Shown here piece after piece: positions 50,229-58,164 of a stretch of 64,000 nucleotides of DNA. Numbering within the stretch: position 1 is the first letter of the stretch; every line of letters starts with the position of its first letter. Position numbers and translations under genes: made by a program. This DNA comes from PFJX01 sp964542455 (GTDB taxonomy: Bacteria; Pseudomonadota; Gammaproteobacteria; Burkholderiales; Thiobacillaceae), in contig CAZIUC010000021.1 of assembly GCA_964542455.1 (NCBI GenBank), forward strand, positions 3,832 through 67,831, given 5' to 3'. The notes under the pieces were generated by a model. It saw only the letters and a program-made list of their open reading frames with translations. It made no database searches and had not been told where the DNA came from.

Positions 50229-51011
50229 TCAATCCATCCAGATCACGCTGGCCATGCGTCCGGTGCGGGGTTCGCGGCGGTAGGAGAAGAATCGCGGGTC
50301 ATTGAATGTACATAGGCCGCCGCCATAGACGCGATCAACTCCGATGGCGGCGAGGCGAATGCGCGCCAACGCATAGATGTCGGCCAGCCACTTCCTGGGA
50401 GCCTCTGATGAGGCCCCTACCCTTCGGTAATCCAGGGTGCCAGGCAGTGCCGGCCGGAAGGCGATGCCGGTTAGCGGGTGCTGGCTGATGAAGGTTTCCC
50501 TCACTTCTCCGCCGACTTCGAATGCCGCCTGGCCGATGGCGGCACCCATCCAGGCGAGGATGCGTTCGGGCGGCGCCCGCATGGCGGCCACCGTGGCTTC
50601 CAGCACTCCGCTGGCCAGTCCGCGCCAGCCGGCGTGGGCGGCGGCCACCACCGTGCCGGCGTCGTCGCAGAACAGTACCGGCAGGCAGTCGGCGGTGAGC
50701 ACGGCGCGTACTTCGTTGGGTTGGAAGGCGACGGCGGCGTCGGCGGCGGGTGGCCCCCCCCTCTCCCAAGGGGGGGCGGGGGGGGTAACGACCTCACAGC
50801 CGTGCACCTGATTCAGCCAGAGCGGTTCGGCGGGCAGCCATTGCCGCAACAGGCGGCGGTTCTCGGAAACGGCTTCGGGGGCGTCGTCGACATGGCTGGC
50901 GGGGTTGAAGCTGGCGAACGGAGCCAGGCTGACGCCGCCGGCGCGGGTGGTCATGAAGGCGCGCACATTGGCCGGCGCGGGCCAGTCGGGGGTGATCCAG
51001 TCTGGGGGCAT
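50229..51011 (-). CDS. pgeF: Peptidoglycan editing factor PgeF (YfiH family) with two repeat insertions
   Basis: This multicopper-oxidase-like (laccase-domain) enzyme removes mis-incorporated residues from UDP-MurNAc; 260 residues. The Zn/Cu-binding residues are in LNQVHGCEV, LTADCLPVLFCDDAG and AAHAGWRGLASGVLE, and the ending CTFNDPRFFSYRREPRTGR is intact. Residues about 76-86 (PPAPPWERGG) come from an R2 half site and about 194-204 (DYRRVGASSEAPR region) from the CTGATGAGGCCCCTACCCTT unit. Both lie in surface-loop positions between conserved motifs. Next to rluD and bamD, a usual gene order. Confidence 0.93.
   Translation of the reverse strand: MPPDWITPDWPAPANVRAFMTTRAGGVSLAPFASFNPASHVDDAPEAVSENRRLLRQWLPAEPLWLNQVHGCEVVTPPAPPWERGGPPAADAAVAFQPNEVRAVLTADCLPVLFCDDAGTVVAAAHAGWRGLASGVLEATVAAMRAPPERILAWMGAAIGQAAFEVGGEVRETFISQHPLTGIAFRPALPGTLDYRRVGASSEAPRKWLADIYALARIRLAAIGVDRVYGGGLCTFNDPRFFSYRREPRTGRMASVIWMD
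50401..50431. repeat. Short repeat unit inside pgeF
   Basis: GCCTCTGATGAGGCCCCTAC followed by CCTTCGGTA is the reverse complement of the unit ACCGAAGGGTAGGAGCTTCA found in the kinase insert. It encodes the same peptide YRRVGASS. Confidence 0.7.
50754..50786. repeat. R2 half-element inside pgeF
   Basis: A C-run CTCTCCCAAGG G-run hairpin followed by a second G run, in frame within pgeF. Confidence 0.75.
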
Positions 51012-51020
51012 TCGAGCTCC

Positions 51021-51092
51021 TGTCGCGCCGACGTCTCGCCGGCTTCGTAGGCCTGATTAGAAGAACGAAGCAGGCGAGACGCCTGCGCTACA
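51021..51092. repeat. R3 palindromic repeat between pgeF and rluD
   Basis: Left half TGTCGCGCCGACGTCTCGCC and right half GGCGAGACGCCTGCGCTACA face each other. The right end supplies the rluD TAG stop. Confidence 0.8.
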
Positions 51093-51999
51093 CCAGTTGC
51101 CGCAACAGCCCGGCGAAATCGGGCGGCGGCAGCGCTTCCCATTCCATCGTAATGCCCGTGCTTGGGTGAACCAGGCCCAGGCGCACGGCGTGCAAAGCCT
51201 GGCGGGGGAATTCGATGGGGCTGCGTTTGCGTCCCGCGTAGACCGGGTCGCCCAGCAGGGGGTGGCCGATGTGCGCCATGTGCACGCGGATCTGGTGGGT
51301 GCGGCCGGTGGCGAGGCGGCATTCCACCCACGCGACTGAGCTGAACTGGCGCAGCACCTTGTAGTAGGTGAGCGCGGGTTTGCCGCGGCCTTCCTCGACC
51401 ACGGCCATCTTCACCCGTTGCGTGGGGTGACGGCCAATGGGCGCTTCGATCGAACCTTCTGGTGGCTGAACAAGGCCCTGCACCACCGCCCAGTAGACCC
51501 GCTTCACGCTGCGCGCTTGCAGGTCTCGCACCAGTTGCGTCTGCGCTTCCAGTGTCTTGGCGACCACCATGAGGCCGGAAGTGTCCTTGTCCAGGCGGTG
51601 CACGATGCCGGCGCGCGGCAGGATGGCGGCGCCGGGCACGTGATGCAGCAGCGCGTTGAGCAGGGTGCCTTCCCAATTGCCGGCGCCGGGATGGGTGACC
51701 AGGCCGGCGGGCTTGTCGAGTACCAGGATGGCGTCGTCCTCGTGGACGATGTTCAGGGCAATGTCTTCGGCCTGATACGGCAACTCGGCGGGGTGGGCTT
51801 CCGGCTCCACGCTGACGCTTTCGCCGCCCCAGACCTTGAGTTTGCGGCTGGCGTTGGCATTGGAAATCAGCACGAGGCCGGCGTCGATCCAGGCCTGGAT
51901 GCGGCTGCGCGAATACTCCGGCATCAGTTCCGCCAGGCTCTGGTCGAGACGGCGGCCGGCATGTTCGGGGGGGATGGTGAGGTGGCGGCTTTCCGGCAT
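51088..51999 (-). CDS. rluD: 23S rRNA pseudouridine synthase RluD
   Basis: This enzyme makes pseudouridines 1911/1915/1917 in helix 69 of 23S rRNA. It has 303 residues: an N-terminal S4 domain (GRRLDQSLAELMPEYSRSRI) and the catalytic RluA-family motif RIVHRLDKDTSGLMVVAKT with the nucleophilic aspartate. It ends in the normal C-terminal region, with TAG provided by an R3 repeat end. Divergent from bamD; rluD-bamD divergence and pgeF downstream are conserved. Confidence 0.95.
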   Translation of the reverse strand: MPESRHLTIPPEHAGRRLDQSLAELMPEYSRSRIQAWIDAGLVLISNANASRKLKVWGGESVSVEPEAHPAELPYQAEDIALNIVHEDDAILVLDKPAGLVTHPGAGNWEGTLLNALLHHVPGAAILPRAGIVHRLDKDTSGLMVVAKTLEAQTQLVRDLQARSVKRVYWAVVQGLVQPPEGSIEAPIGRHPTQRVKMAVVEEGRGKPALTYYKVLRQFSSVAWVECRLATGRTHQIRVHMAHIGHPLLGDPVYAGRKRSPIEFPRQALHAVRLGLVHPSTGITMEWEALPPPDFAGLLRQLV

Positions 52000-52017
52000 G
52001 GGCTATTGCGGCATGGG

Positions 52018-52023
52018 TATAAT
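52018..52023 (+). promoter_or_regulatory. Possible -10 box of bamD
   Basis: TATAAT lies 26 bases before the bamD ATG, between the divergent rluD and bamD starts. No matching -35 was found at 17 bases. Confidence 0.4.
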
Positions 52024-52048
52024 CCGCGCGCCTTTTTTGGGGATTGAA

Positions 52049-52840
52049 ATGCCGCGAATTCTAGCCTTCCTTCTGTTGTTGAGTTCCCTCGCGGGATGCA
52101 GCCTGCTGCCGGATGTGATTGACGAGACCAAAAACTGGTCGGCGTCCAAGCTGTATTACAGCGCCAAGGAGTCTCTGGCCGATGCCAATTACACGGAAGC
52201 CGTGAAGATGTTTGAGAAGCTGGAGGCGCGTTATCCCTATGGCGCCTATGCCCAGCAGTCGCAACTGGAAGTGGCTTATGCCTATTACAAGGACAATGAA
52301 CCCGCCTCCGCCATCGCGGCTTGCGAGCGCTTCATCAAGCTGCACCCCAATCATCCCAACGCGGACTACGCCTATTACCTCAAGGGCTTGGCCAACTTCG
52401 TGGTGGATACCAGCTTGTTCGCCCAGTTTTCCGATCAGGACATGAGCGAGCGCGATCCCAAGTCCGCGCGCGAAGCCTTCGAGGCATTCAAGGAACTGGC
52501 CACCCGCTATCCGCAGAGCAAATACACGGCCGATGCCGTGGGCCGCATGAAGTATCTGGTCAACAACCTGGCCCAGCACGAGGTGCGCGTGGCGCGTTAT
52601 TACTACAAGCGCGGCGCCTATGTGGCGGCGGTGGCGCGCGGCAAGTACGCGCTGGAAAACTACCAGCAGTCACCGGCGCTTGAAGAAGGCTTGGCGATCA
52701 TGGCCAAGAGCTACGACAAACTGAATCTGCCCGTCCTGCGCGACGACGCGTTGCGCGTGCTCAAGCTCAACTTCCCGAACAGCCCCTACGTGGCCGGCGA
52801 CGGCCCGGTCCAGGAAAAACCCTGGTGGAAGTTGTGGTAA
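52049..52840 (+). CDS. bamD: Outer membrane protein assembly factor BamD
   Basis: This essential lipoprotein of the BAM complex inserts beta-barrel proteins. It has 263 residues, with a lipobox in LLLLSSLAGCSLLPD (Cys17) and five TPR-type repeats, e.g. LYYSAKESLADANYTEAVKMF and YPYGAYAQQSQLEVAYAYYK. The segment LKGLANF-VVDTSLFAQFSDQDMSERDP is the family signature. ATG 52049 follows GGGGATTG. An R3 repeat follows the TAA stop. Confidence 0.95.
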   Translation: MPRILAFLLLLSSLAGCSLLPDVIDETKNWSASKLYYSAKESLADANYTEAVKMFEKLEARYPYGAYAQQSQLEVAYAYYKDNEPASAIAACERFIKLHPNHPNADYAYYLKGLANFVVDTSLFAQFSDQDMSERDPKSAREAFEAFKELATRYPQSKYTADAVGRMKYLVNNLAQHEVRVARYYYKRGAYVAAVARGKYALENYQQSPALEEGLAIMAKSYDKLNLPVLRDDALRVLKLNFPNSPYVAGDGPVQEKPWWKLW

Positions 52841-52843
52841 TTC

Positions 52844-52912
52844 TGTAGCGTCGGCATCCCCGCCGGCCCGTTTTTGCAACCCAATGACGCAGGCAGGGAT
52901 GCCCGCGCTACA
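52844..52912. repeat. R3 palindromic repeat
   Basis: Left half TGTAGCGTCGGCATCCCCGC, right half GCAGGGATGCCCGCGCTACA. It ends four bases before the assigned relA start codon. Confidence 0.85.
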
Positions 52913-52915
52913 TGA

Positions 52916-55156
52916 TTGGTCGCCCACGCCCTTACCCTAACCTCCAATGACGCTGAATCCTGGCTCGCAAGCCTGGAAGAGGTGTACTCAGAAGCGCAGC
53001 GCGAGGTTCTGCGGCGAGCGTTGGAGTGGCTGGCCGACCATGCGGCGGACGCGGTAGTCGATACCGGCGCCGACCTGACCGGGCATAGCCTGGGTACGGC
53101 CGCCATCCTCGCCGGCATGCGTTTCGATGCCGAGACGGTGGCCGCCGCGCTGTTGTGTGGCCTGCCCGATGCCGCGCTGACGCGCGACAAGCTGGCCAGG
53201 GAATTCGGCGAACATCTGGCCACCCTGGTCGATGGGGCGGCCAAGCTGACCCGAATGGACCGCCTGCTCACCGAACTCGCGGCTGAATTTGTCACTGAAG
53301 GCGGCCAGAGCGAGGCGCTGCGTCAGATGTTGCTGGCGATGACCGACGATATCCGCGTGGTGTTGATCAAACTGGCCGAGCGCACCCAGGCGCTACGCGA
53401 GTTGGCCAACCCCGTGGCGGGCCAGGATGAGCCGCTGCGCCGCAAGATCGCCGGCGATGTGCGCGAACTCTATGCGCCGCTCGCCAACCGTTTGGGCGTG
53501 TGGCAGCTCAAGTGGGAACTGGAAGACCTCTCCTGCCGTTATCTGGAACCGGATACCTACAAGCAGATCGCCAATCTGCTGGATGAGCGCCGCCTCGATC
53601 GCGAGTGGTACATCGAGAGGGTGATCAAGCAGTTGGGCGAAGCCCTGGAAGCCGACGGCATCAGCGGCTTTACCGTCAACGGCCGCCCCAAACACATCTC
53701 CAGCATCCTCGCCAAGATGCGCAAGAAGCGCCTCTCCTTCGCCGAGGTCTACGACGTGCGCGCCCTGCGCGTGCAGGTACGCGACGTGAAGGACTGCTTC
53801 CATGCCCTGGGACTGGTGCACAGTCTCTGGCAACCGATACCCGGCCAGTTCGACGACTACATTTCGCGCCCCAAGGGTAATGGCTACAAGAGCCTGCACA
53901 CCGCCGTGGTGGGGCCGGAAAACAAGGCGCTGGAAGTACAGATTCGCACTTTCGACATGCACCAGGAAGCGGAACTGGGCGTGGCCGCGCACTGGCGCTA
54001 CAAGGAAGGCGGCAAGTCACAGGGCGACGCCATCCAGGACAAGATCGCCTGGTTGCGGCAGATCCTGGCCTGGAAACAGGAGTTGGGCGAGGAACCGGGA
54101 GGAGATCAGGGCGGTGGCCATGAGCTGGCGCAACACTTCCGCAACGAACTGTTCCAGGACGAAGTCTTCGTCCTCACCCCGCAAGGCAAGGTGATGGCGC
54201 TCACCGCCGGCTCCACGCCGCTCGATTTCGCCTATGCGGTGCATACCGAACTCGGCCATCGCTGCCGCGGCGCCAAGGTGGACGGCACGCTGGTGCCGCT
54301 GGATACCGCGTTGAAGACCGGGCAGCGGGTGGAAATCCTTACCGTCAAACAGGGCGGCCCCAGTCGCGACTGGCTCAACCCGCATCTGGGCGTGCTGAAG
54401 ACCACGCGCGCCCGCAACAAGGTGCGGCAGTGGTTCAAGCAACTGGATCACGGCTCCCATGTGCAGGAAGGACGCAACCTGCTCGACCGCGAGTTGCACC
54501 GGCTCAACCTGGCCAACGTCAACCTCGACAAACTCGCCACCCGTCTCAAATTTCCCGCCCTGGATGATCTTTGCGCCGCGCTGGGTCGCGGCGACCTGGG
54601 CAGTGGCGCGCTCGACCGCGCCCTGCACGACGAATTCATCCCACCCCCGGAAAAACCTCTGGTTTCCGCCTCCAAGCGCAACAAGTCGGATGTCGGCGGC
54701 GTGCTGGTGGAAGGCGAACCCGGTCTGCTCACCCAGATGGCCGGCTGCTGCAAGCCGGTACCGCCCGACCCCATCGCCGGCTACACCACCCAGGGCCACG
54801 GCGTCACCATCCATCGCGCCGACTGCCCAATGTTGCAGCACCTGCCGGAAGACAAGCGCGCGCGCTTGTTGGCGGCGGAATGGGGCGGCCAGGAGGGGGC
54901 CAAGGAGGGTGACAAGGTCAGCCAGGTCTTCGCGGTGGATGTGGAACTCACCGCGCACGACCGTTCCGGCCTGCTGAAAGACGTGGGCGAATTGTTCTCT
55001 CAGGAAAAGATCAACGTGGTACGGGTCAATACCCTCTCCCAGGACGACATGGCGCGCATGGAATTCACCCTGGAAGTGAAAGACATGCCCCAGCTCACCC
55101 GCTTCCTCACCCGCGCCGCGCATTTGCGCGGCGTGCACTCGGCAAGGCGGAAGTAG
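52916..55156 (+). CDS. relA: (p)ppGpp synthetase RelA
   Basis: This ribosome-associated enzyme makes (p)ppGpp from ATP and GTP/GDP in amino-acid starvation. It has 746 residues. The N-terminal hydrolase-like domain has lost the HD motif (LLCGLPD where active enzymes have HDxxED), so it is synthetase-only. Synthetase residues lie in FDDYISRPKGNGYKSLHTAV. The TGS domain starts at EVFVLTPQGKVMALTAGSTP, and the C-terminal ACT domain at VDVELTAHDRSGLLKDV. The start is uncertain: TTG 52916 abuts an R3 repeat; GTG 52982 is possible. Confidence 0.93.
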   Translation: MVAHALTLTSNDAESWLASLEEVYSEAQREVLRRALEWLADHAADAVVDTGADLTGHSLGTAAILAGMRFDAETVAAALLCGLPDAALTRDKLAREFGEHLATLVDGAAKLTRMDRLLTELAAEFVTEGGQSEALRQMLLAMTDDIRVVLIKLAERTQALRELANPVAGQDEPLRRKIAGDVRELYAPLANRLGVWQLKWELEDLSCRYLEPDTYKQIANLLDERRLDREWYIERVIKQLGEALEADGISGFTVNGRPKHISSILAKMRKKRLSFAEVYDVRALRVQVRDVKDCFHALGLVHSLWQPIPGQFDDYISRPKGNGYKSLHTAVVGPENKALEVQIRTFDMHQEAELGVAAHWRYKEGGKSQGDAIQDKIAWLRQILAWKQELGEEPGGDQGGGHELAQHFRNELFQDEVFVLTPQGKVMALTAGSTPLDFAYAVHTELGHRCRGAKVDGTLVPLDTALKTGQRVEILTVKQGGPSRDWLNPHLGVLKTTRARNKVRQWFKQLDHGSHVQEGRNLLDRELHRLNLANVNLDKLATRLKFPALDDLCAALGRGDLGSGALDRALHDEFIPPPEKPLVSASKRNKSDVGGVLVEGEPGLLTQMAGCCKPVPPDPIAGYTTQGHGVTIHRADCPMLQHLPEDKRARLLAAEWGGQEGAKEGDKVSQVFAVDVELTAHDRSGLLKDVGELFSQEKINVVRVNTLSQDDMARMEFTLEVKDMPQLTRFLTRAAHLRGVHSARRK

Positions 55157-55163
55157 GTATTGC

Positions 55164-55262
55164 TCCCCCCTTTTCAAAGGGGGGCCGGGGGGGATTTCTC
55201 CAAGGGTTGTGCGAGTGCGAGCGTCCGGAAATCCCCCCCCGCCCCCCTTTGAAAAGGGGGGA
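55164..55262. repeat. R2 palindromic repeat between convergent genes
   Basis: Both half sites are strong (a C run with CTTTTCAAAGGGGGG, and a C run with CTTTGAAAAGGGGGG), with GGATTTC and GGAAATC inner boxes. It lies between relA and the LexA-like gene and could terminate both. Confidence 0.88.
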
Positions 55263-55270
55263 GTGAAGGA

Positions 55271-55846
55271 CTACCGGTACTTGCGCACCACCCCAACCAC
55301 CACCCCGAAAATTTCCAGCGAGCCTTTCGGGCGGATCACCGGATAGGCCGGGTTGGCGGGTTGCAGCACGTATTCGCCTTTCTCGCGCGCCAGGGTTTTC
55401 AGGGTGAATTCGTCGTCCACGATGGCCACGACCAGATCCCCCGGCTGCGCGTCATGGCGCTTTTCCACCACCGCGATGTCGCCCGGATGAATGCCGGCTT
55501 CGATCATGGAATCGCCCTTCACCCGCACCAGCACCGTGCGCGAGGGCTGTTCGATGAGAAATTCGTCGATGGTCAGGGTATCGCGCGAACTGTCGTCGGC
55601 GGGTTGCGGAAAGCCGGCGCGCACCGAATCCGCCAGGGTGCGCTCGAAGAAACGGGCGCCCGGTTTCAGACGCTTGTCCGGCGCCGATTCGAGGAAGCCC
55701 TCCAGACGCAGGCGCGCCACCAGGGCGGCGACCGAGGATTTCGATTTCAGGCCCAGCCGTTCGCCAATGGCGGCGTAGGACGGCATGACCCGATGGCGGG
55801 CGTAGTAATCCTGGAGTTGAGCGAGGTGTTCGGCATCTTGCGACAT
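55271..55846 (-). CDS. LexA-like S24 family repressor
   Basis: This 191-residue repressor has an N-terminal winged helix (VMPSYAAIGERLGLKSKSSVAALVARLRLEGFL). The cleavage site Ala-Gly is in DSVRAGFPQP, and the C-terminal Ser/Lys protease has catalytic Ser in VKGDSMIEAGIHPGD and Lys in FTLKTLAREKG. It should self-cleave with RecA after DNA damage. The HTH differs from enterobacterial LexA and no CTG-N10-CAG box was seen. A 14-bp palindrome at 55885-55898 is the likely operator. Which genes it controls is unknown. Confidence 0.88.
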   Translation of the reverse strand: MSQDAEHLAQLQDYYARHRVMPSYAAIGERLGLKSKSSVAALVARLRLEGFLESAPDKRLKPGARFFERTLADSVRAGFPQPADDSSRDTLTIDEFLIEQPSRTVLVRVKGDSMIEAGIHPGDIAVVEKRHDAQPGDLVVAIVDDEFTLKTLAREKGEYVLQPANPAYPVIRPKGSLEIFGVVVGVVRKYR

Positions 55847-55884
55847 GGTTTGGGCATCGGAAAAACGGTGCCGCCAAGTTAAAG

Positions 55885-55898
55885 AACGAACGTTCGTT
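55885..55898. promoter_or_regulatory. Palindromic operator upstream of the LexA-like gene
   Basis: AACGAACGTTCGTT is a perfect 14-bp palindrome 39 bases upstream of ATG 55846, a position suited to autoregulation. It resembles GAAC/GTTC-type SOS boxes but without the usual spacer. Confidence 0.55.
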
Positions 55899-55918
55899 TG
55901 TCAAAGCAAACTGCACCT

Positions 55919-55988
55919 TGTAGCGCCGGCATCCTTGCCGGCTCATCTTGGCGGGCAAAAAAGCGCCGGCAAGGATGCCGGCGCTACA
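55919..55988. repeat. R3 palindromic repeat
   Basis: Left TGTAGCGCCGGCATCCTTGC, right GCAAGGATGCCGGCGCTACA, exact inverted halves around a 30-base centre. It lies upstream of folA. Confidence 0.9.
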
Positions 55989-56043
55989 GGTGGCGGGCCG
56001 ACTGGGTTATCTTCCCTGCCTTGCCCGTTCTGCCGGAGTTTCC

Positions 56044-56544
56044 GTGTCCACCCCGTCCGCAACCCCCATTGTTTCCGTGATCGCCGCGATGGCGCGCAAT
56101 CGTGTCATCGGCATCGACAACACCCTGCCCTGGCGCCTGTCGGAAGACCTCAAGCACTTCAAGGCGCTGACCATGGGGCATCACATCATCATGGGGCGCA
56201 AAACTTATGAATCCATCGGCAAGCCGCTGCCGGGGCGCACCACGGTGATCGTCACGCGCGATCCGGCGTATCGCGTGGCGGGCTGTCTCACCGCGCATTC
56301 CCTCGACGCGGCCATCGCCGCCTGCGCGGGCGACGCGGAAGTGTTTTTTGTCGGCGGCGCGGAGCTGTATGCCCAGGTGTTGCCGCGCGCCGACCGCCTC
56401 TATCTCACGGAAATTCAGGCGGACTACGCTGGAGATGCTCACTTTCCCGAGTTCGACCGGGCGCTATGGCGGGAAAGCGAGCGACGAAAGAACGTCAATC
56501 CGGAGGGGCTGGCGTATCACTTCGTGATCTACCAACGTATTTGA
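56044..56544 (+). CDS. folA: Dihydrofolate reductase
   Basis: This enzyme reduces dihydrofolate to tetrahydrofolate with NADPH. It has 166 residues from GTG 56044, the normal length. Motifs: IAAMARNRVIGIDNTLPWRLSEDLKHF, with the active-site acidic residue after the W, HHIIMGRKTYESIGKPLPGRT (NADPH site) and FFVGGAELYAQVLPRADRLYLT. A longer frame from 55948 reads through the R3 repeat and is not credible. The start has no ATG. GTG 56038, two codons upstream, is a possible alternative. Confidence 0.95.
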   Translation: MSTPSATPIVSVIAAMARNRVIGIDNTLPWRLSEDLKHFKALTMGHHIIMGRKTYESIGKPLPGRTTVIVTRDPAYRVAGCLTAHSLDAAIAACAGDAEVFFVGGAELYAQVLPRADRLYLTEIQADYAGDAHFPEFDRALWRESERRKNVNPEGLAYHFVIYQRI

Positions 56545-56550
56545 AACACC

Positions 56551-56995
56551 CGTAGGTCAGGTTGGCGCGCAGCGACTACCTGACGATCGTGCAATCAAAT
56601 TTGAGGGTGGCTCGTCAGGTAGCGATAAGGCCGCAACCTGACCTACGGCGGTGCCCGGTCCAACGTTGTAGGTCAGGTTGGCGCGCAGCGACTACCTGGC
56701 GTTCGTGCAATCAAATTTGAGGGTGGCTCGTCAGGTAGCGATAAGGCCGCAACCTGACCTACGGCGGTGCCCGGTCCAACGTTGTAGGTCAGGTTGGCGC
56801 GCAGCGACTACCTGGCGTTCGTGCAATCAAATTTGAGGGTGGCTCGTCAGGTAGCGATAAGGCCGCAACCTGACCTACGGCGGTGCCCGGTCCAACGTTG
56901 TAGGTCAGGTTGGCGCGCAGCGACTACCTGGCGTTCGTGCAATCAAATTAGAGGATGGATCGTCAGGTAGCGATAAGGCCGCAACCTGACCTACG
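56551..56995. repeat. Tandem array of four R1 repeats, 116-bp period
   Basis: Four near-identical units begin at 56552, 56668, 56784 and 56900. Each has GTAGGTCAGGTTGGCGCGCA, ACTACCTG, a 20-base AT-richer centre, CGTCAGGTAGCGATAAGGCC and CAACCTGACCTACG. The linker GGCGGTGCCCGGTCCAACGT is shared between units. The last unit has three base changes in the centre. The right end supplies the stop of the zinc-ribbon gene. Confidence 0.93.
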
Positions 56996-57296
56996 ATTCC
57001 CCGCCGCCGAACAACGCATCCAGCTTTGCCTTCGCATCGCCATCGCCGCCTTTGCTCGTGGCGTAAGCGCCGGGTCGAGGCTGGAACCAGCCGCAGAAGT
57101 TCGCCCGGGTCTTGTCCTTCACGTCATCGGCGGCGGTTTCGCGGCATTGTTTCGCCTTGGCGGTGTCGTAGTGGCGGCACATCCGGCAGACGTGCTGCTC
57201 GGCGTGGCACGCCAGGCATTCGGCGCGGCGGCCCAGAGGCAGCGGCAGGGCGGCCAGGCTGGCGCCGCATTTCCAGCACACCAGTTCGTTATTCAT
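56991..57296 (-). CDS. Cysteine-rich zinc-ribbon protein, function unknown
   Basis: This 101-residue protein has four CxxC-type pairs in its first half: VCWKCGASL, ECLACHAEQ and HVCRMCRHYD, with a further Cys in KQCRE and FCGWF. This suggests two zinc ribbons. The C-terminal part is charged and ends FGGGES. No known family is recognised with certainty. ATG 57296 has GGAGATTGCC upstream. The TAG stop lies in the end of the R1 tandem array, so the original C-terminus may have been different. Confidence 0.75.
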   Translation of the reverse strand: MNNELVCWKCGASLAALPLPLGRRAECLACHAEQHVCRMCRHYDTAKAKQCRETAADDVKDKTRANFCGWFQPRPGAYATSKGGDGDAKAKLDALFGGGES

Positions 57297-57348
57297 GGGC
57301 AATCTCCATCGGCGAGAATGGCCGCTATCTTAGCCACGGGAGTGTTAC

Positions 57349-58131
57349 ATGGGCTTCGGTCTGATCATCATCGGTGACGAAATCCTTTCCGGAAAACGCG
57401 AGGACAAGCACTTCGCCCAGGTACGCGGCTTGATGGCCGCGCGCGGCCTGCGGCTGGACTGGGTGAGTTATCTCGGCGACGAGCGCCGGCGCCTGGCCGA
57501 GGCCCTGGCGCACAGCTTCGCCTCGGGCGACATCGTGTTCAGTTGCGGCGGCATCGGCGGCACGCCGGACGACCATACCCGCCAGGCCGCCGCCGCCGCG
57601 CTGGGCCTGCCCCTGGTCTTGCACCCGCAAGCGCGCGAGTTGATCGCCGGTCGCATGGCGGAAGTCGGCCAGCCGCTGACGCCGGATCGCTTGAGCATGG
57701 GCGAGTTTCCCGAAGGCGCCGAGATCATCCCCAACCCGTTCAACCGCATCCCCGGTTTCAGCATCCGCCACCATCACTTCGTCCCGGGTTTCCCGGTGAT
57801 GGCCTGGCCGATGCTGGAATGGGTGCTGGATAGCCACTACACGCACCTGTTCCACGTCGACGAACCGGCTGAACGCTCGATGCGCGTGGAAGGCATCGCC
57901 GAAGGCACGCTGACGCCGCTGATGCTGGCGGTGGAACAGGCATTTCCCGGCGTGCGCGTGTTCAGCCTGCCGCACATGGACCCGGTACGCCAAGTTGCCT
58001 ACCACATCGAGTTGGGCGTGAAAGGCCCGGCGGACTTGATCGAAGCCGCCTTCACGCGCCTGGCTGAAGGCGTGGCGGCCCTGGTAGGGGAGGGCGCCGC
58101 GCTTTCGGAAGAGGGGATGCGGCAGTCGTAG
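57349..58131 (+). CDS. MoCF-domain (CinA/MoaB-like) molybdopterin-binding protein
   Basis: This 260-residue protein starts GFGLIIIGDEILSGKREDKH, the start of CinA-type competence/damage-inducible domains. It has the molybdopterin-binding loop VFSCGGIGGTPDDHTRQAAA. There is no C-terminal nicotinamide-amidase domain, so it is the stand-alone form. Such proteins are annotated as CinA-family or nucleotide-pyrophosphatase-like; the precise function is not settled. The start follows GGGAGTGTTAC. Confidence 0.87.
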   Translation: MGFGLIIIGDEILSGKREDKHFAQVRGLMAARGLRLDWVSYLGDERRRLAEALAHSFASGDIVFSCGGIGGTPDDHTRQAAAAALGLPLVLHPQARELIAGRMAEVGQPLTPDRLSMGEFPEGAEIIPNPFNRIPGFSIRHHHFVPGFPVMAWPMLEWVLDSHYTHLFHVDEPAERSMRVEGIAEGTLTPLMLAVEQAFPGVRVFSLPHMDPVRQVAYHIELGVKGPADLIEAAFTRLAEGVAALVGEGAALSEEGMRQS

Positions 58132-58164
58132 AGGGTGCGCGACGCTTTACCCTTGGCGCATTGG

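Noticed and set aside
55850..55920. Classical LexA box CTG-N10-CAG near the LexA-like gene
   Set aside because: No such motif was found; only the AACGAACGTTCGTT palindrome is present.
55948..56043. Extended N-terminus of dihydrofolate reductase from ATG 55948
   Set aside because: The extension is encoded by an R3 repeat and is not found in the family; GTG 56044 gives the normal length.
56551..56995. Regularly spaced repeats that could suggest a CRISPR array
   Set aside because: The 116-bp units are near-identical across their whole length including the linkers. There are no unique spacers and no cas genes; it is a tandem palindromic repeat.
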